A stretch of DNA of 64,000 bases from JBCBSK01 sp965250105 (GTDB lineage Bacteria > Pseudomonadota > Alphaproteobacteria > Rhizobiales > Tepidamorphaceae): contig OZ252290.1 in assembly GCA_965250105.1 (NCBI GenBank), positions 3,596,001 through 3,660,000 on the forward strand, given 5' to 3'. The position numbers were made by a program, and so were the translations under genes. Positions 34,833 to 43,683 of the stretch are shown in pieces. The notes under the pieces are model-generated. The model was not told the DNA's origin, did no database searches, and was given only the letters and a program-made list of their open reading frames with translations. The first letter of the stretch is position 1. Each line of letters starts with the position of its first letter.

Positions 34833-37800
34833 ATGGCGCGATTTGTTCATCTGAGGGCCCATTCCGCCTATTCTCTTCTGGAAGGGGCGATCAAGATTGA
34901 CCGGCTGATCGGTCTGGCCAAGGCGAATGGCATGCCGGCGCTGGGCTTGTGCGATCGCGGCAATCTGTTCGGCGCGCTGGAATTCTCGGAAAAGGCGGCC
35001 GGTGCCGGCCTTCAGCCCATTGTCGGGATGACGCTGCCGGTCGTCATGGATACCGGCCATGAGCGGGGCTTGCGCGGCACCGATCGGCGCGCGGTGCCGC
35101 AGATCGCGCTCCTGGCGTCGACGGAAGCTGGCTATCTCAATCTCATGCGCCTCACATCGGAGCTGTTCGAGGCGACCGATGTCGCGATGCATGCGGTGTC
35201 CGACCGTCTTCTGGCGGATCATGCGGAAGGCCTGATCGCTCTGACCGGGGGGTCGGAAGGGCCGATCAATCTGGCCTTGTGCGATGGTCACGGCGAGCAG
35301 GCCGAGGCACGTCTCGATCGTCTGGCCGAGATGTTCGGCGATCGGCTCTATGTCGAATTGCAGCGGCACGGTCAGTCCGACGAGAATGCCGCCGAGGCGG
35401 CGCTCCTCGATCTTGCTTACGCCAAGTCCCTGCCGATCGTTGCGACCAATCAGGTGTTCTTCGCCGAGGCGTCGGATTTCGAGGCGCATGATGCCTTGCG
35501 CTGTATCGCGCTCGGCAGGGCCGTGTCCGATCCGGAGCGGCCGCAGCTGTCGTCCGAATATGCCTTCAAATCGGCCGAGGACATGGCGAAGGCCTTCGCG
35601 GATCTACCAGAAGCGATCGCCATGACGGTCGAGATCGCGCAGCGCTGCTGTTACCGGCCGACGACCTGCGCGCCGATCCTGCCGCGTTTTGCCGGCGACA
35701 TGTCCGAAGAGGCTGAGGAATTGCGGCGTCAGGCGGAGGCCGGCCTCGCGGCGCAGCTCGCCAAGCATGGTCTGGCCGCTGACACGGGCCGGGAGATCTA
35801 TAACGAACGTCTCGCCTTCGAGCTCGATGTCATCGAGCGCATGCAGTATCCCGGCTATTTCCTCATCGTCGCCGACTTCATCAAATGGGCCAAGGCGCAG
35901 GGCGTGCCGGTCGGGCCGGGCCGTGGTTCCGGAGCGGGCTCGCTCGTCGCTTGGGCTTTGACCATTACCGACATTGATCCAATGCGTTTCGGGCTTCTGT
36001 TCGAGCGTTTTCTCAATCCCGAACGCGTCTCGATGCCGGATTTCGACATCGATTTCTGCCCGACCGGCCGCGATGCGGTCATCCAATATGTTTGCGACCG
36101 CTACGGCCATGATCGGGTTGCTCAGATCATTACCTTCGGAACCCTGCAGGCGCGCGCCGTCGTGCGCGATGTGGCGCGCGTTCTCGGCATTCCCTATGGC
36201 CGTGCCGACAAGCTGTCGAAGATGATCCCGCATAATCCGGCCAAGCCCGTCACGCTAAAGCAGGCCATCGATTCGGAACCGGGTCTCAAGGCGGCGCGCG
36301 ACGAGGATGCCAACATCGCCCAGCTTCTGGATATCTCGCTCGGCCTCGAAGGCTTGTTCCGTCATGCCTCGACCCATGCGGCGGGGATCGTGATCGGCGA
36401 TCGTCCGCTGACCGAACTCGTGCCGCTTTATCGCGATCCACGCGCGCAATTGCCGGCGACCCAGTTCAACATGAAATGGGTCGAGCAGGCGGGGCTGGTG
36501 AAGTTCGACTTTCTCGGGCTGAAGACGCTCACCATCCTGCAACGGGCCTGCGAGTCGCTGGCCACCCAGGGGATCTCGATCGATATCAGCGCGATCCCGC
36601 TCGACGACGCCCCGACCTATGAGATGCTCTCGCGCGGCGAGACCATGGGCATCTTCCAGTTGGAAAGCGGCGGCATGCGGACCGCCATTCTGGGCATGCG
36701 GCCTGACCGTTTCGAGGACATCATCGCGCTGGTCGCGCTCTATCGACCGGGGCCGATGGAGAACATTCCGACCTACAACAACCGCAAGCACGGTCGCGAA
36801 CAGCCCGACTTCATCCACCCCAAGCTCGAACCGCTCCTGCGCGAGACCTTTGGCGTCATCGTCTATCAGGAGCAGGTGATGCAGATCGCTCAGCAGCTCG
36901 CCGGCTATTCGCTCGGCGAAGCCGATCTGCTGCGCCGCGCCATGGGCAAGAAGATCCAGTCCGAGATGGACAAGCAGCGGCCGCGTTTCATCGATGGTGC
37001 CGGCGAGCGTGGCATCGACACCGCCAAAGCGGGGCAGATCTTCGATCTTCTGGCGAAATTCGCCGATTACGGCTTCAACAAGTCGCATGCGGCGGCTTAC
37101 GCCCTGGTCGCCTATCAGACCGCCTATCTCAAGGCCAATCATCCGGTCGCCTTCCTCGCCGCCTCGATGACCGTCGATAGCGGGAATACCGCCAAGCTCA
37201 ACGACTTCCGCGCAGAGGCGGCACGCCTCGGGATCGCGTTGCGGCCGCCTTGCGTCAATCATTCGGGCGTGGACTTCCAGCCGGCCGATGGCGCGATCCA
37301 ATACGCGCTGTCGGCGATCCGCAATGTCGGCATAAGTGCCGCCGAACATGTCGTTGACATCCGCGGCGACCGGCCGTTTCGGGACGTCTGGGATTTCTGC
37401 CAGCGGATCGATCCGCGCATTCTGAACAAGCGGGCGCTGGAAAGCCTGATCGCGGCCGGCGCGCTGGATCGGCTGGAGCCGAACCGATCCCGGCTCATTG
37501 GGGCGGTCGACCGCCTGATGGAGACGGCTGGGCGTGCGGCGGAGCAGGTCGCGACCGGACAGTCGGAACTCTTCGCTGGCGACAGCGCGCCGCGTCTCGA
37601 GCTACCCGATGCGCATCCCTGGACCGATATCGAAAAGCTGCGCCGGGAATATGATGCGCTCGGGTCCTTCCTCAGCGGTCATCCGCTCGATGCCTACGAG
37701 TCTCTCGTGGAACGCCAGAGGGCGACGACATTGGGGGATCTCGAGGAGAATGCGCGCAAGGGGGCTACGGCGGGACGCGTCGCTGCCATCGTCGTATCCA

Positions 37801-38246
37801 AGGCCGAACGGCGCGCGCGCAATGGCAACAAGGTCGGGATCATCGGCTTGAGTGATCCGACCGGCCAGGTCGAATGCATGGTGTTTTCCGAGATCCTCGC
37901 CGAAAATCGCCATTTGTTCGAGCCCGGATCGGCCATTCTGGCCGTTCTCAAGGTCGAAATGGACAATGATCTGTTGCGGGCGCGCATTCAGGAAGTCCGG
38001 GCGCTCGATGCGGTTGCCGCCGATACATCCTCGTCCTTGCGGCTGTTCCTGAAAGGCGATGCCGCGATCGACGGCATCGGCGCGCGCCTGTCGAGAGGCG
38101 GGGAAGGGGCCGTGTCCGTCGTGGTCGTGACGGAACCGGGCGGGCCCGAAGTCGAGATCGCATTGCCTGGGCGCTATATGGTGTCGCCGCTCGCCGCCCA
38201 GTCGCTGAGGACCGTGCCGGGCGTTCTGGATGCGGTCGTCGAATAG
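34833..38246 (+). CDS. dnaE: DNA polymerase III alpha subunit
   Basis: DnaE is the replicative DNA polymerase. The 1137-residue protein has the N-terminal PHP domain (FVHLRAHSAYSLLEGAIKID), the C-family palm with catalytic aspartates in PDFDIDF (Asp403, Asp405 and Asp407 region), GPGRGSGAGSLVAW, and a C-terminal OB-fold and tau-binding region. The size fits housekeeping DnaE1 rather than the mutagenic DnaE2. ATG 34833 was chosen over an open frame 15 codons upstream because of the conserved N-terminus and GGAGGCAGGA before it. The 122-base gap after the SOS peptide gene has no obvious terminator, so SOS read-through into dnaE is possible. Confidence 0.96.
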   Translation: MARFVHLRAHSAYSLLEGAIKIDRLIGLAKANGMPALGLCDRGNLFGALEFSEKAAGAGLQPIVGMTLPVVMDTGHERGLRGTDRRAVPQIALLASTEAGYLNLMRLTSELFEATDVAMHAVSDRLLADHAEGLIALTGGSEGPINLALCDGHGEQAEARLDRLAEMFGDRLYVELQRHGQSDENAAEAALLDLAYAKSLPIVATNQVFFAEASDFEAHDALRCIALGRAVSDPERPQLSSEYAFKSAEDMAKAFADLPEAIAMTVEIAQRCCYRPTTCAPILPRFAGDMSEEAEELRRQAEAGLAAQLAKHGLAADTGREIYNERLAFELDVIERMQYPGYFLIVADFIKWAKAQGVPVGPGRGSGAGSLVAWALTITDIDPMRFGLLFERFLNPERVSMPDFDIDFCPTGRDAVIQYVCDRYGHDRVAQIITFGTLQARAVVRDVARVLGIPYGRADKLSKMIPHNPAKPVTLKQAIDSEPGLKAARDEDANIAQLLDISLGLEGLFRHASTHAAGIVIGDRPLTELVPLYRDPRAQLPATQFNMKWVEQAGLVKFDFLGLKTLTILQRACESLATQGISIDISAIPLDDAPTYEMLSRGETMGIFQLESGGMRTAILGMRPDRFEDIIALVALYRPGPMENIPTYNNRKHGREQPDFIHPKLEPLLRETFGVIVYQEQVMQIAQQLAGYSLGEADLLRRAMGKKIQSEMDKQRPRFIDGAGERGIDTAKAGQIFDLLAKFADYGFNKSHAAAYALVAYQTAYLKANHPVAFLAASMTVDSGNTAKLNDFRAEAARLGIALRPPCVNHSGVDFQPADGAIQYALSAIRNVGISAAEHVVDIRGDRPFRDVWDFCQRIDPRILNKRALESLIAAGALDRLEPNRSRLIGAVDRLMETAGRAAEQVATGQSELFAGDSAPRLELPDAHPWTDIEKLRREYDALGSFLSGHPLDAYESLVERQRATTLGDLEENARKGATAGRVAAIVVSKAERRARNGNKVGIIGLSDPTGQVECMVFSEILAENRHLFEPGSAILAVLKVEMDNDLLRARIQEVRALDAVAADTSSSLRLFLKGDAAIDGIGARLSRGGEGAVSVVVVTEPGGPEVEIALPGRYMVSPLAAQSLRTVPGVLDAVVE

Positions 38247-38270
38247 CGGCGCATCGGCCTTGAATTGGGG

Positions 38271-38299
38271 TTGCACCGCGGCATTGGAGCCCATATAAG
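38271..38299 (+). promoter_or_regulatory. Sigma-70 promoter of the rpsB-tsf unit
   Basis: TTGCAC (38271-38276) and TATAAG (38294-38299) are separated by 17 bases. This is the best promoter by consensus in the window. It gives a leader of about 100 bases before rpsB; in E. coli this leader is the target of S2 autoregulation, which I cannot verify here. Confidence 0.75.
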
Positions 38300-38405
38300 G
38301 CGCCTCATTCCACACGCAGATCATCGCGCCAAGCGAGCCACCCGGTGCGCTGTCCCGGCAGCGTCGGCACGATCTGCGGAGGCTCAACCGGATCTGGAGA
38401 TATCA

Positions 38406-39452
38406 ATGGCGCTTCCGAGTTTTTCGATGCGCCAGCTCTTGGAAGCTGGCGTGCATTTCGGTCATCAGACACATCGCTGGAACCCGAAGATGGCGGAGTT
38501 CATCTTCGGCGAGCGGAATAATGTCCATATCATCGATCTGACGCATACGGTACCGATGCTGCATCGCGCGCTTCAGGCCGTGTCCGACACCGTCGCCGGC
38601 GGCGGCCGCGTGCTGATCGTCGGGACCAAGCGGCAGGCTTCGGACATCGTCGCCGATGCCGCCCGTCGCAGCGCGCAGTATTTCGTCAATGCCCGCTGGC
38701 TCGGCGGCATGCTGACCAATTGGAAGACGATTTCTCTGTCGATCCAACGGTTGCGCAAGGTCGAGGAAATGCTCGGCGCAGAAGGCCTCCGCTTCACCAA
38801 GAAGGAACGGTTGCGGCTGACCCGCGAGCGCGACAATCTCGAGCGCACGCTGGGCGGTATTCGCGACATGGGCGGCCAGCCCGATCTTCTATTCGTGATC
38901 GACACGAATAAGGAGGCGATCGCGGTCAAGGAAGCGCAACGCCTCGGCATTCCGGTCGCGGCGATCGTCGACAGCAACTCCGATCCCGACGGCATCACCT
39001 ATCCGATCCCCGGCAATGACGATGCCGGACGCGCCATCGCGCTCTATTGCGATCTCATCGCCCGGGCCGCGCTGGACGGCATCTCGCGCAGCGACGAGCG
39101 GCGCGGCGTCGATGTCGGCGCGCAGGACGTGCCGGCGCTGGAGCCTGAACTGCCAGCGGCCGAAGAGGTCGTTGCGGAGGTCGCGGAAACGCCGAGCGGT
39201 GACGCGGGCCTCGTCTTCGAGCGTCTTGAGGCCCCGCGCGGCGTCGCCGACGATCTGACCAAGCTTGGCGGCGTGGGCGCCGAACTCGAGCAGATGCTGA
39301 ACGAAAACGGCGTCTTCCATTACTGGCAGATCGCCGCCATGCAGGAAGGCGATGTCGAGGCGCTCGAAAGCGCGATCGGCATGAAGGGGCGTGTCGAACA
39401 GAATGGCTGGATCGAGCGGGCGCGCGAATTCGTGGCCGCCGAAGTCGGCTGA
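38406..39452 (+). CDS. rpsB: 30S ribosomal protein S2 with C-terminal helix-hairpin-helix extension
   Basis: S2 binds the head-body hinge of the small subunit. Residues 1-230 are a normal S2 (MALPSFSMRQLLEAGVHFGH; GTKRQASDIV; NARWLGGMLTNWKTI; SNSDPDGITYPIPGNDDAGR). The protein runs to 348 residues, about 100 more than E. coli S2: an acidic linker rich in Glu and Ala is followed by a domain at about 281-345 beginning ADDLTKLGGVGAELEQML and containing NGVFHYWQIAAM. This is the same module as in NuoE and in the nuo-operon orphan. Longer S2 is usual in Rhizobiales; what the tail does is not known to me. Confidence 0.96.
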   Translation: MALPSFSMRQLLEAGVHFGHQTHRWNPKMAEFIFGERNNVHIIDLTHTVPMLHRALQAVSDTVAGGGRVLIVGTKRQASDIVADAARRSAQYFVNARWLGGMLTNWKTISLSIQRLRKVEEMLGAEGLRFTKKERLRLTRERDNLERTLGGIRDMGGQPDLLFVIDTNKEAIAVKEAQRLGIPVAAIVDSNSDPDGITYPIPGNDDAGRAIALYCDLIARAALDGISRSDERRGVDVGAQDVPALEPELPAAEEVVAEVAETPSGDAGLVFERLEAPRGVADDLTKLGGVGAELEQMLNENGVFHYWQIAAMQEGDVEALESAIGMKGRVEQNGWIERAREFVAAEVG

Positions 39453-39520
39453 GGTCTTTCGGTATCCGCCGACGCGGCGGGTAGGCGGGTAGGATTAGAG
39501 CTAAGGAACCGGAGTTGGCA

Positions 39521-40447
39521 ATGGCGGGCATCAGCGCTGCATTGGTGAAAGAGCTGCGCGAGCGAACCGGCGCGGGCATGATGGATTGCAAGACCGCGCT
39601 CGTCGAAACCGACGGCGATATGGAAGCTGCCATCGACTGGCTGCGTGCCAAGGGGCTGTCGCGGGCGGCCAAGAAGTCCGGCCGCGTCGCGGCCGAAGGC
39701 TTGATCGCGATCGCCAGCGCGGACAAGGCCGCCGCCATGGTCGAGGTCAATTCCGAAACCGATTTCGTCGCGCGCAACGACGCCTTCCAGGACATGGCGC
39801 GGACGATCGCGACCGTGGCCCTGGAAACCTCCGGCGATGTTGACGCGGTGCGCGCGGCGCCATTCCCTGGCGCGGGCAAGAGCGTTGCCGACCATGTCGT
39901 CGAGATGGTGGCGACGATCGGTGAAAATCTCGGCCTCAGGCGGTCGGTGCGACTTGCCGTCGATCAGGGCGTCATCGCGACTTACGTGCATAATGCGGTC
40001 GCGCCGGGGCTCGGCAAGATTGGCGTGCTGGTGGCGCTCGAATCGACCGGTGACAAGGACAATCTCCTGGCGCTCGGCCAGAAGATCGCCATGCATGTCG
40101 CGGCGACCAATCCGCTCGCCCTAACGCCGGAAGACCTCGACCCGGCGATCGTCGAGAAGGAGCGGGGGGTTCTCGTCGAACAGGCGCGCGAATCCGGCAA
40201 GCCCGAGGAAATCATCGGCAAGATGGTCGAGGGGCGTATCCGCAAGTTCTACGAAGAAGTCGTGCTGCTGGCGCAGGCCTTCGTGATCGATCCGGATACG
40301 ACTGTCGGCAAGGCGGTCGATGCGGCGGCGCAAGATATCGGCACCTCGATCAAGGTGGTCGCGTTCGAACGCTTCCAGCTCGGCGAAGGCATCGAAAAGG
40401 AAGAGGACGATTTCGCCGCCGAGGTGCGCGCCGCGGCTGGCGGCTGA
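39521..40447 (+). CDS. tsf: Elongation factor Ts
   Basis: EF-Ts recycles EF-Tu by GDP release. The 308-residue protein has the N-terminal UBA-like segment LVKELRERTGAGMMDCKTAL and the TDFVARNDAF motif that contacts EF-Tu. ATG 39521 is the likely start, with GGAG six bases upstream; a TTG two codons earlier is less likely. It follows rpsB in the universal rpsB-tsf order. Confidence 0.97.
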   Translation: MAGISAALVKELRERTGAGMMDCKTALVETDGDMEAAIDWLRAKGLSRAAKKSGRVAAEGLIAIASADKAAAMVEVNSETDFVARNDAFQDMARTIATVALETSGDVDAVRAAPFPGAGKSVADHVVEMVATIGENLGLRRSVRLAVDQGVIATYVHNAVAPGLGKIGVLVALESTGDKDNLLALGQKIAMHVAATNPLALTPEDLDPAIVEKERGVLVEQARESGKPEEIIGKMVEGRIRKFYEEVVLLAQAFVIDPDTTVGKAVDAAAQDIGTSIKVVAFERFQLGEGIEKEEDDFAAEVRAAAGG

Positions 40448-40482
40448 CCCGGCCGGGCGGATCGCGCGGGCGGCGTGATATC

Positions 40483-41202
40483 ATGACGCTTCGGGAAGAT
40501 GCATCCTCGCGGCTCCTGATCAAGGTCTCCGGCGAGGCGTTGATGGGCCACCGGGAATTCGGTCTGGACCCGGACGTTCTCGCGCGTATCGCGGGTCAAC
40601 TCGCCACGCTCGCCCGATCGGGCCACCAGCTCGGCATCGTGGTCGGCGGCGGCAATCTGTTTCGCGGGTTGTCCATGGCCACCGATGGCATGGATCGCGT
40701 TTCGGCCGACCATATCGGCATGCTGGCCACCGTCATGAACGGGCTGGCGCTGGCCCAGGCCGTGCGCGCGGCGGGTGTCGAGGCGCAAGCCTTTTCCGCC
40801 ATTCCCATGCCGACTATCTGCGACAGCTATTCCCGCCGGGACGCCGAGGCGGCTTTGTCACGCGGCATCGTTGCTGTTTTCGCCGGCGGAACGGGCAATC
40901 CGTTTTTCACGACCGACACGACGGCCGCGCTTAGGGCGGCTGAGATCGGCGCGTCGGCGCTCTTCAAGGCGACGCAGGTCGACGGCGTCTATGACAGCGA
41001 TCCGAAACACAATCCCGCCGCCAAGCGCTTCGACACGCTGAGCTTCGATGAGGTCTTGCGGCGCGATCTGAAGGTGATGGATGCCGCCGCCATTGCCATC
41101 GCACGCGACAATCGGATACCGATTGTGGTCTTTTCGCTCGACGGGCAGGATGCCATTTTGTCGGCGATCGATGGAACGGGCCGATCCACGCGGATCGGGT
41201 GA
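40483..41202 (+). CDS. pyrH: UMP kinase
   Basis: UMP kinase phosphorylates UMP to UDP for pyrimidine nucleotide synthesis. The 239-residue protein has the amino acid kinase fold with LLIKVSGEALMG, GIVVGGGNLFRG and KATQVDGVYDSDPK. The length is typical. It lies between tsf and frr, as in most bacteria. Confidence 0.97.
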   Translation: MTLREDASSRLLIKVSGEALMGHREFGLDPDVLARIAGQLATLARSGHQLGIVVGGGNLFRGLSMATDGMDRVSADHIGMLATVMNGLALAQAVRAAGVEAQAFSAIPMPTICDSYSRRDAEAALSRGIVAVFAGGTGNPFFTTDTTAALRAAEIGASALFKATQVDGVYDSDPKHNPAAKRFDTLSFDEVLRRDLKVMDAAAIAIARDNRIPIVVFSLDGQDAILSAIDGTGRSTRIG

Positions 41203-41249
41203 AAAAACGCGACCGCCTGTCGCGATGATGATGGGAAGACGGTGACGAC

Positions 41250-41801
41250 ATGCTTGATCTCGACGATCTGAAGCGGCGCATGGCAGGCGCGGAGCAGGCC
41301 TTGCGCACCGAACTCGCCGGACTCCGCACCGGACGCGCCTCCACGAGCTTGCTGGAGCCGATCCAGGTCGATGCCTATGGCGGCACGATGCCGCTCAATC
41401 AGGTGGCGACCGTCAGCGTGCCCGAAGCGCGCATGCTATCGGTTCAGGTCTGGGACAGAAGCCTGACGGGAGCCGTGGAAAAGGCCATTCGCGAGTCCAA
41501 TCTCGGGCTGAACCCCGTATCCGAGGGGCAGACGCTGCGCATTCCGCTGCCCGAACTGAACGAGGAACGGCGCAAGGAACTGGTCAAGGTCGCGCATAAA
41601 TATGCCGAACAGGCCCGCGTCGCCGTGCGCCATGTGCGCCGCGATGGGCTCGACCAACTCAAGAAATTCGAAAAGGACAAGGACATCGGCGAGGACGAGC
41701 ATCGCTCGCTGGCCGATCAGGTCCAGAAGCTGACCGACACCGCGATTTCGGACATCGACGAGCTTCTGTCCGTCAAGGAAAAGGAAATCACTCAGGTCTA
41801 G
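41250..41801 (+). CDS. frr: Ribosome recycling factor
   Basis: RRF splits post-termination ribosomes together with EF-G. The 183-residue product has LAGLRTGRASTSLLEPIQVDAYG and the C-terminal KKFEKDKDIGEDEHRSLADQVQKLTD (both within the family signature). The length is typical (about 185). The 221 bases before uppS hold a short repeat-end palindrome at 41933-41942 and no gene. Confidence 0.97.
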   Translation: MLDLDDLKRRMAGAEQALRTELAGLRTGRASTSLLEPIQVDAYGGTMPLNQVATVSVPEARMLSVQVWDRSLTGAVEKAIRESNLGLNPVSEGQTLRIPLPELNEERRKELVKVAHKYAEQARVAVRHVRRDGLDQLKKFEKDKDIGEDEHRSLADQVQKLTDTAISDIDELLSVKEKEITQV

Positions 41802-41932
41802 TCTTCGCGGGACATGTGGCCCGATCGGATGGGAGGGAGCCGGTCGGACCGGGCGCATCTGCGCAGTGTTGTGAGGGGATGGGGCTGCCCAGAGGGATAT
41901 TGGCGCGCGGCGCTTTCCTCACAATGGGCGAT

Positions 41933-41942
41933 GCTCTAGAGC
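41933..41942. repeat. Short palindrome of the TGCTCTA repeat family
   Basis: GCTCTAGAGC is a perfect 10-base palindrome in the frr-uppS gap. It contains the motif also found at 7792-7798 and at both ends of the 44950-45056 element. It may be a remnant of the same dispersed repeat. Confidence 0.4.
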
Positions 41943-42022
41943 GATGGAGCTTCGGGCCAAGGGCCGGGGAGGCGCGCGAGACATGCCGCCCTCAGGCAAA
42001 GATCCCGATGGGAGACTGAGAC

Positions 42023-42775
42023 GTGACAGCGGTGACCGCACAGCCGACGGTCGATTTCGGTGAGGGCAGGAGTCCGAACCATGTCGCCATCATCATGGAC
42101 GGTAACGGGCGCTGGGCCGAGCGCCGCGGCCTGCCGCGCCATCGCGGCCATCAGGCCGGGGTCGAGGCGCTGAAGCAGACGATCGAAGCGGCCGGCGATC
42201 TCGGCATTCCCTATCTGACGCTGTTTTCCTTCAGCTCCGAAAACTGGTCGCGCCCGGCGCAGGAGATCGCTGAACTGATGCGGCTGTTGCGGTTCTTCGT
42301 GCGCAAGCATCTGGCCGATCTGCACGCCAATGGCGTCCGCGTGCGCGTCATCGGCGAGCGCGACGGACTTGAACCGGATATCGTCCGGCTGATCGACGAT
42401 GCCGAGCGCATGACGGCCGCCAATGGCCGGCTCAATCTGACGGTCGCCTTCAACTATGGCGGGCGCATGGAAATCGCCCAGGCCGCGCGTGCAGTGGCCG
42501 CCGATGTTGCCGCCGGCCGGCTCGCGGTCGACGATATCTGCGAGACAACATTGTCGCGGCGCCTCCTGACGGCGGATCTGCCCGATCCCGACCTACTCAT
42601 CCGTACCAGTGGCGAACAGCGCATCAGCAATTTTCTGTTGTGGCAGTGCGCCTATGCCGAAATGGTGTTCACGCCCGTGCTGTGGCCCGATTTCGGTCGG
42701 GCCGAGCTCGAAGAGGCTCTCGCCGACTATGCCGGCCGAGACCGACGCTTCGGTGGCGTCGCTGTCAGCGCCTAG
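42023..42775 (+). CDS. uppS: Undecaprenyl diphosphate synthase (cis-prenyltransferase)
   Basis: The enzyme makes the C55 lipid carrier for peptidoglycan and O-antigen synthesis from farnesyl diphosphate. In the 250-residue product the catalytic Asp is Asp26 in IIMDGNGRWAERRGLPRHRGH, and the C-terminal DLLIRTSGEQRISNFLLWQ is the second family signature. The length is typical. It is followed by cdsA after eight bases. Confidence 0.97.
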   Translation: MTAVTAQPTVDFGEGRSPNHVAIIMDGNGRWAERRGLPRHRGHQAGVEALKQTIEAAGDLGIPYLTLFSFSSENWSRPAQEIAELMRLLRFFVRKHLADLHANGVRVRVIGERDGLEPDIVRLIDDAERMTAANGRLNLTVAFNYGGRMEIAQAARAVAADVAAGRLAVDDICETTLSRRLLTADLPDPDLLIRTSGEQRISNFLLWQCAYAEMVFTPVLWPDFGRAELEEALADYAGRDRRFGGVAVSA

Positions 42776-42783
42776 GCGCATCC

Positions 42784-43650
42784 ATGCCATCGACGCGCGG
42801 GGCGCCGGATCTGACGGTCGCCAGGAAGGCGGGGGCGGTCAGGGCGCGTATTGTTTCCGGCCTGATCCTGGGCATCGCGGCGATCGCCGCCAATGCCGCG
42901 GGTCCGCTCGTTTTCGCGCTGTTCGTCGGGGGCGGTGCCGTCCTGGTGTTCCGCGAATGGGACCGGCTGGTCGCCATGCCGCGCGACGGCAAGAGCTGGA
43001 GCGGGCATAACGCCATCCTGCTGTTTGCCCTCGGCCTGCTGCCGGCCCTGATCGGCCTCGTGACGGGGCAAGCGCTTTTCGCGCTGTCCCTGCTCGCCTT
43101 CGTCATCATGTTGCTCGGCGACACGGTTCGCCGGCGCTGGCGGCTCGGCGGCATTCTTTATGCCGCTGTGCCGGCCCTGGCGCTCGTCTTTCTGCGCCGC
43201 GATCCCGATGGTGGCCAGTTTCTGGTCTTCATGCTGCTGGCCGTCGTCTGGTTGACCGATGTCGCGGCCTATCTCGTTGGCTCCAGGTTCGGCGGTGCCA
43301 AGCTGTTGCCCGCCGTCTCGCCGGCGAAGACCTGGAGCGGCGCGATCGGCGCGTTCGTCGCCGTGGTCGCCATCGCCGGTCTCGCGGCTTTGCTGAATGT
43401 CATTCCGACATCGGTCGTCGCGGCTATGCTGCTCGCTGGTGTCCTCTGCGTCGTCGCGCAGGGCGGGGATCTGCTCGAATCCCTGATCAAGCGGAATTTC
43501 GGCGCCAAGGATACCGGCCGCATGATCCCGGGTCATGGCGGCCTCATGGATCGGCTCGATTCGCTGATTGCCGTGTCATGTGTCGTGGCGCTTGCGGGAT
43601 TGGCGGTCGGCGGCTTCTACCACCCGGCGCGCGCGCTATTGGCGCTGTGA
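42784..43650 (+). CDS. cdsA: Phosphatidate cytidylyltransferase
   Basis: CdsA makes CDP-diacylglycerol, precursor of all membrane phospholipids. The 288-residue integral membrane protein has several hydrophobic segments, SPAKTWSGAIGAFV in the middle and the C-terminal signature GGDLLESLIKRNFGAKD followed by PGHGGLMDRLDS. ATG 42784 is the natural start; the frame continues upstream only within uppS. Confidence 0.95.
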   Translation: MPSTRGAPDLTVARKAGAVRARIVSGLILGIAAIAANAAGPLVFALFVGGGAVLVFREWDRLVAMPRDGKSWSGHNAILLFALGLLPALIGLVTGQALFALSLLAFVIMLLGDTVRRRWRLGGILYAAVPALALVFLRRDPDGGQFLVFMLLAVVWLTDVAAYLVGSRFGGAKLLPAVSPAKTWSGAIGAFVAVVAIAGLAALLNVIPTSVVAAMLLAGVLCVVAQGGDLLESLIKRNFGAKDTGRMIPGHGGLMDRLDSLIAVSCVVALAGLAVGGFYHPARALLAL

Positions 43651-43683
43651 CCGATGGGGAGGCGGGAATGAAGGGCAGGGCCT

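Noticed and set aside
43651..43683. Riboswitch or leader element upstream of dxr
   Set aside because: The gap is only 33 bases and shows nothing beyond a ribosome binding site.
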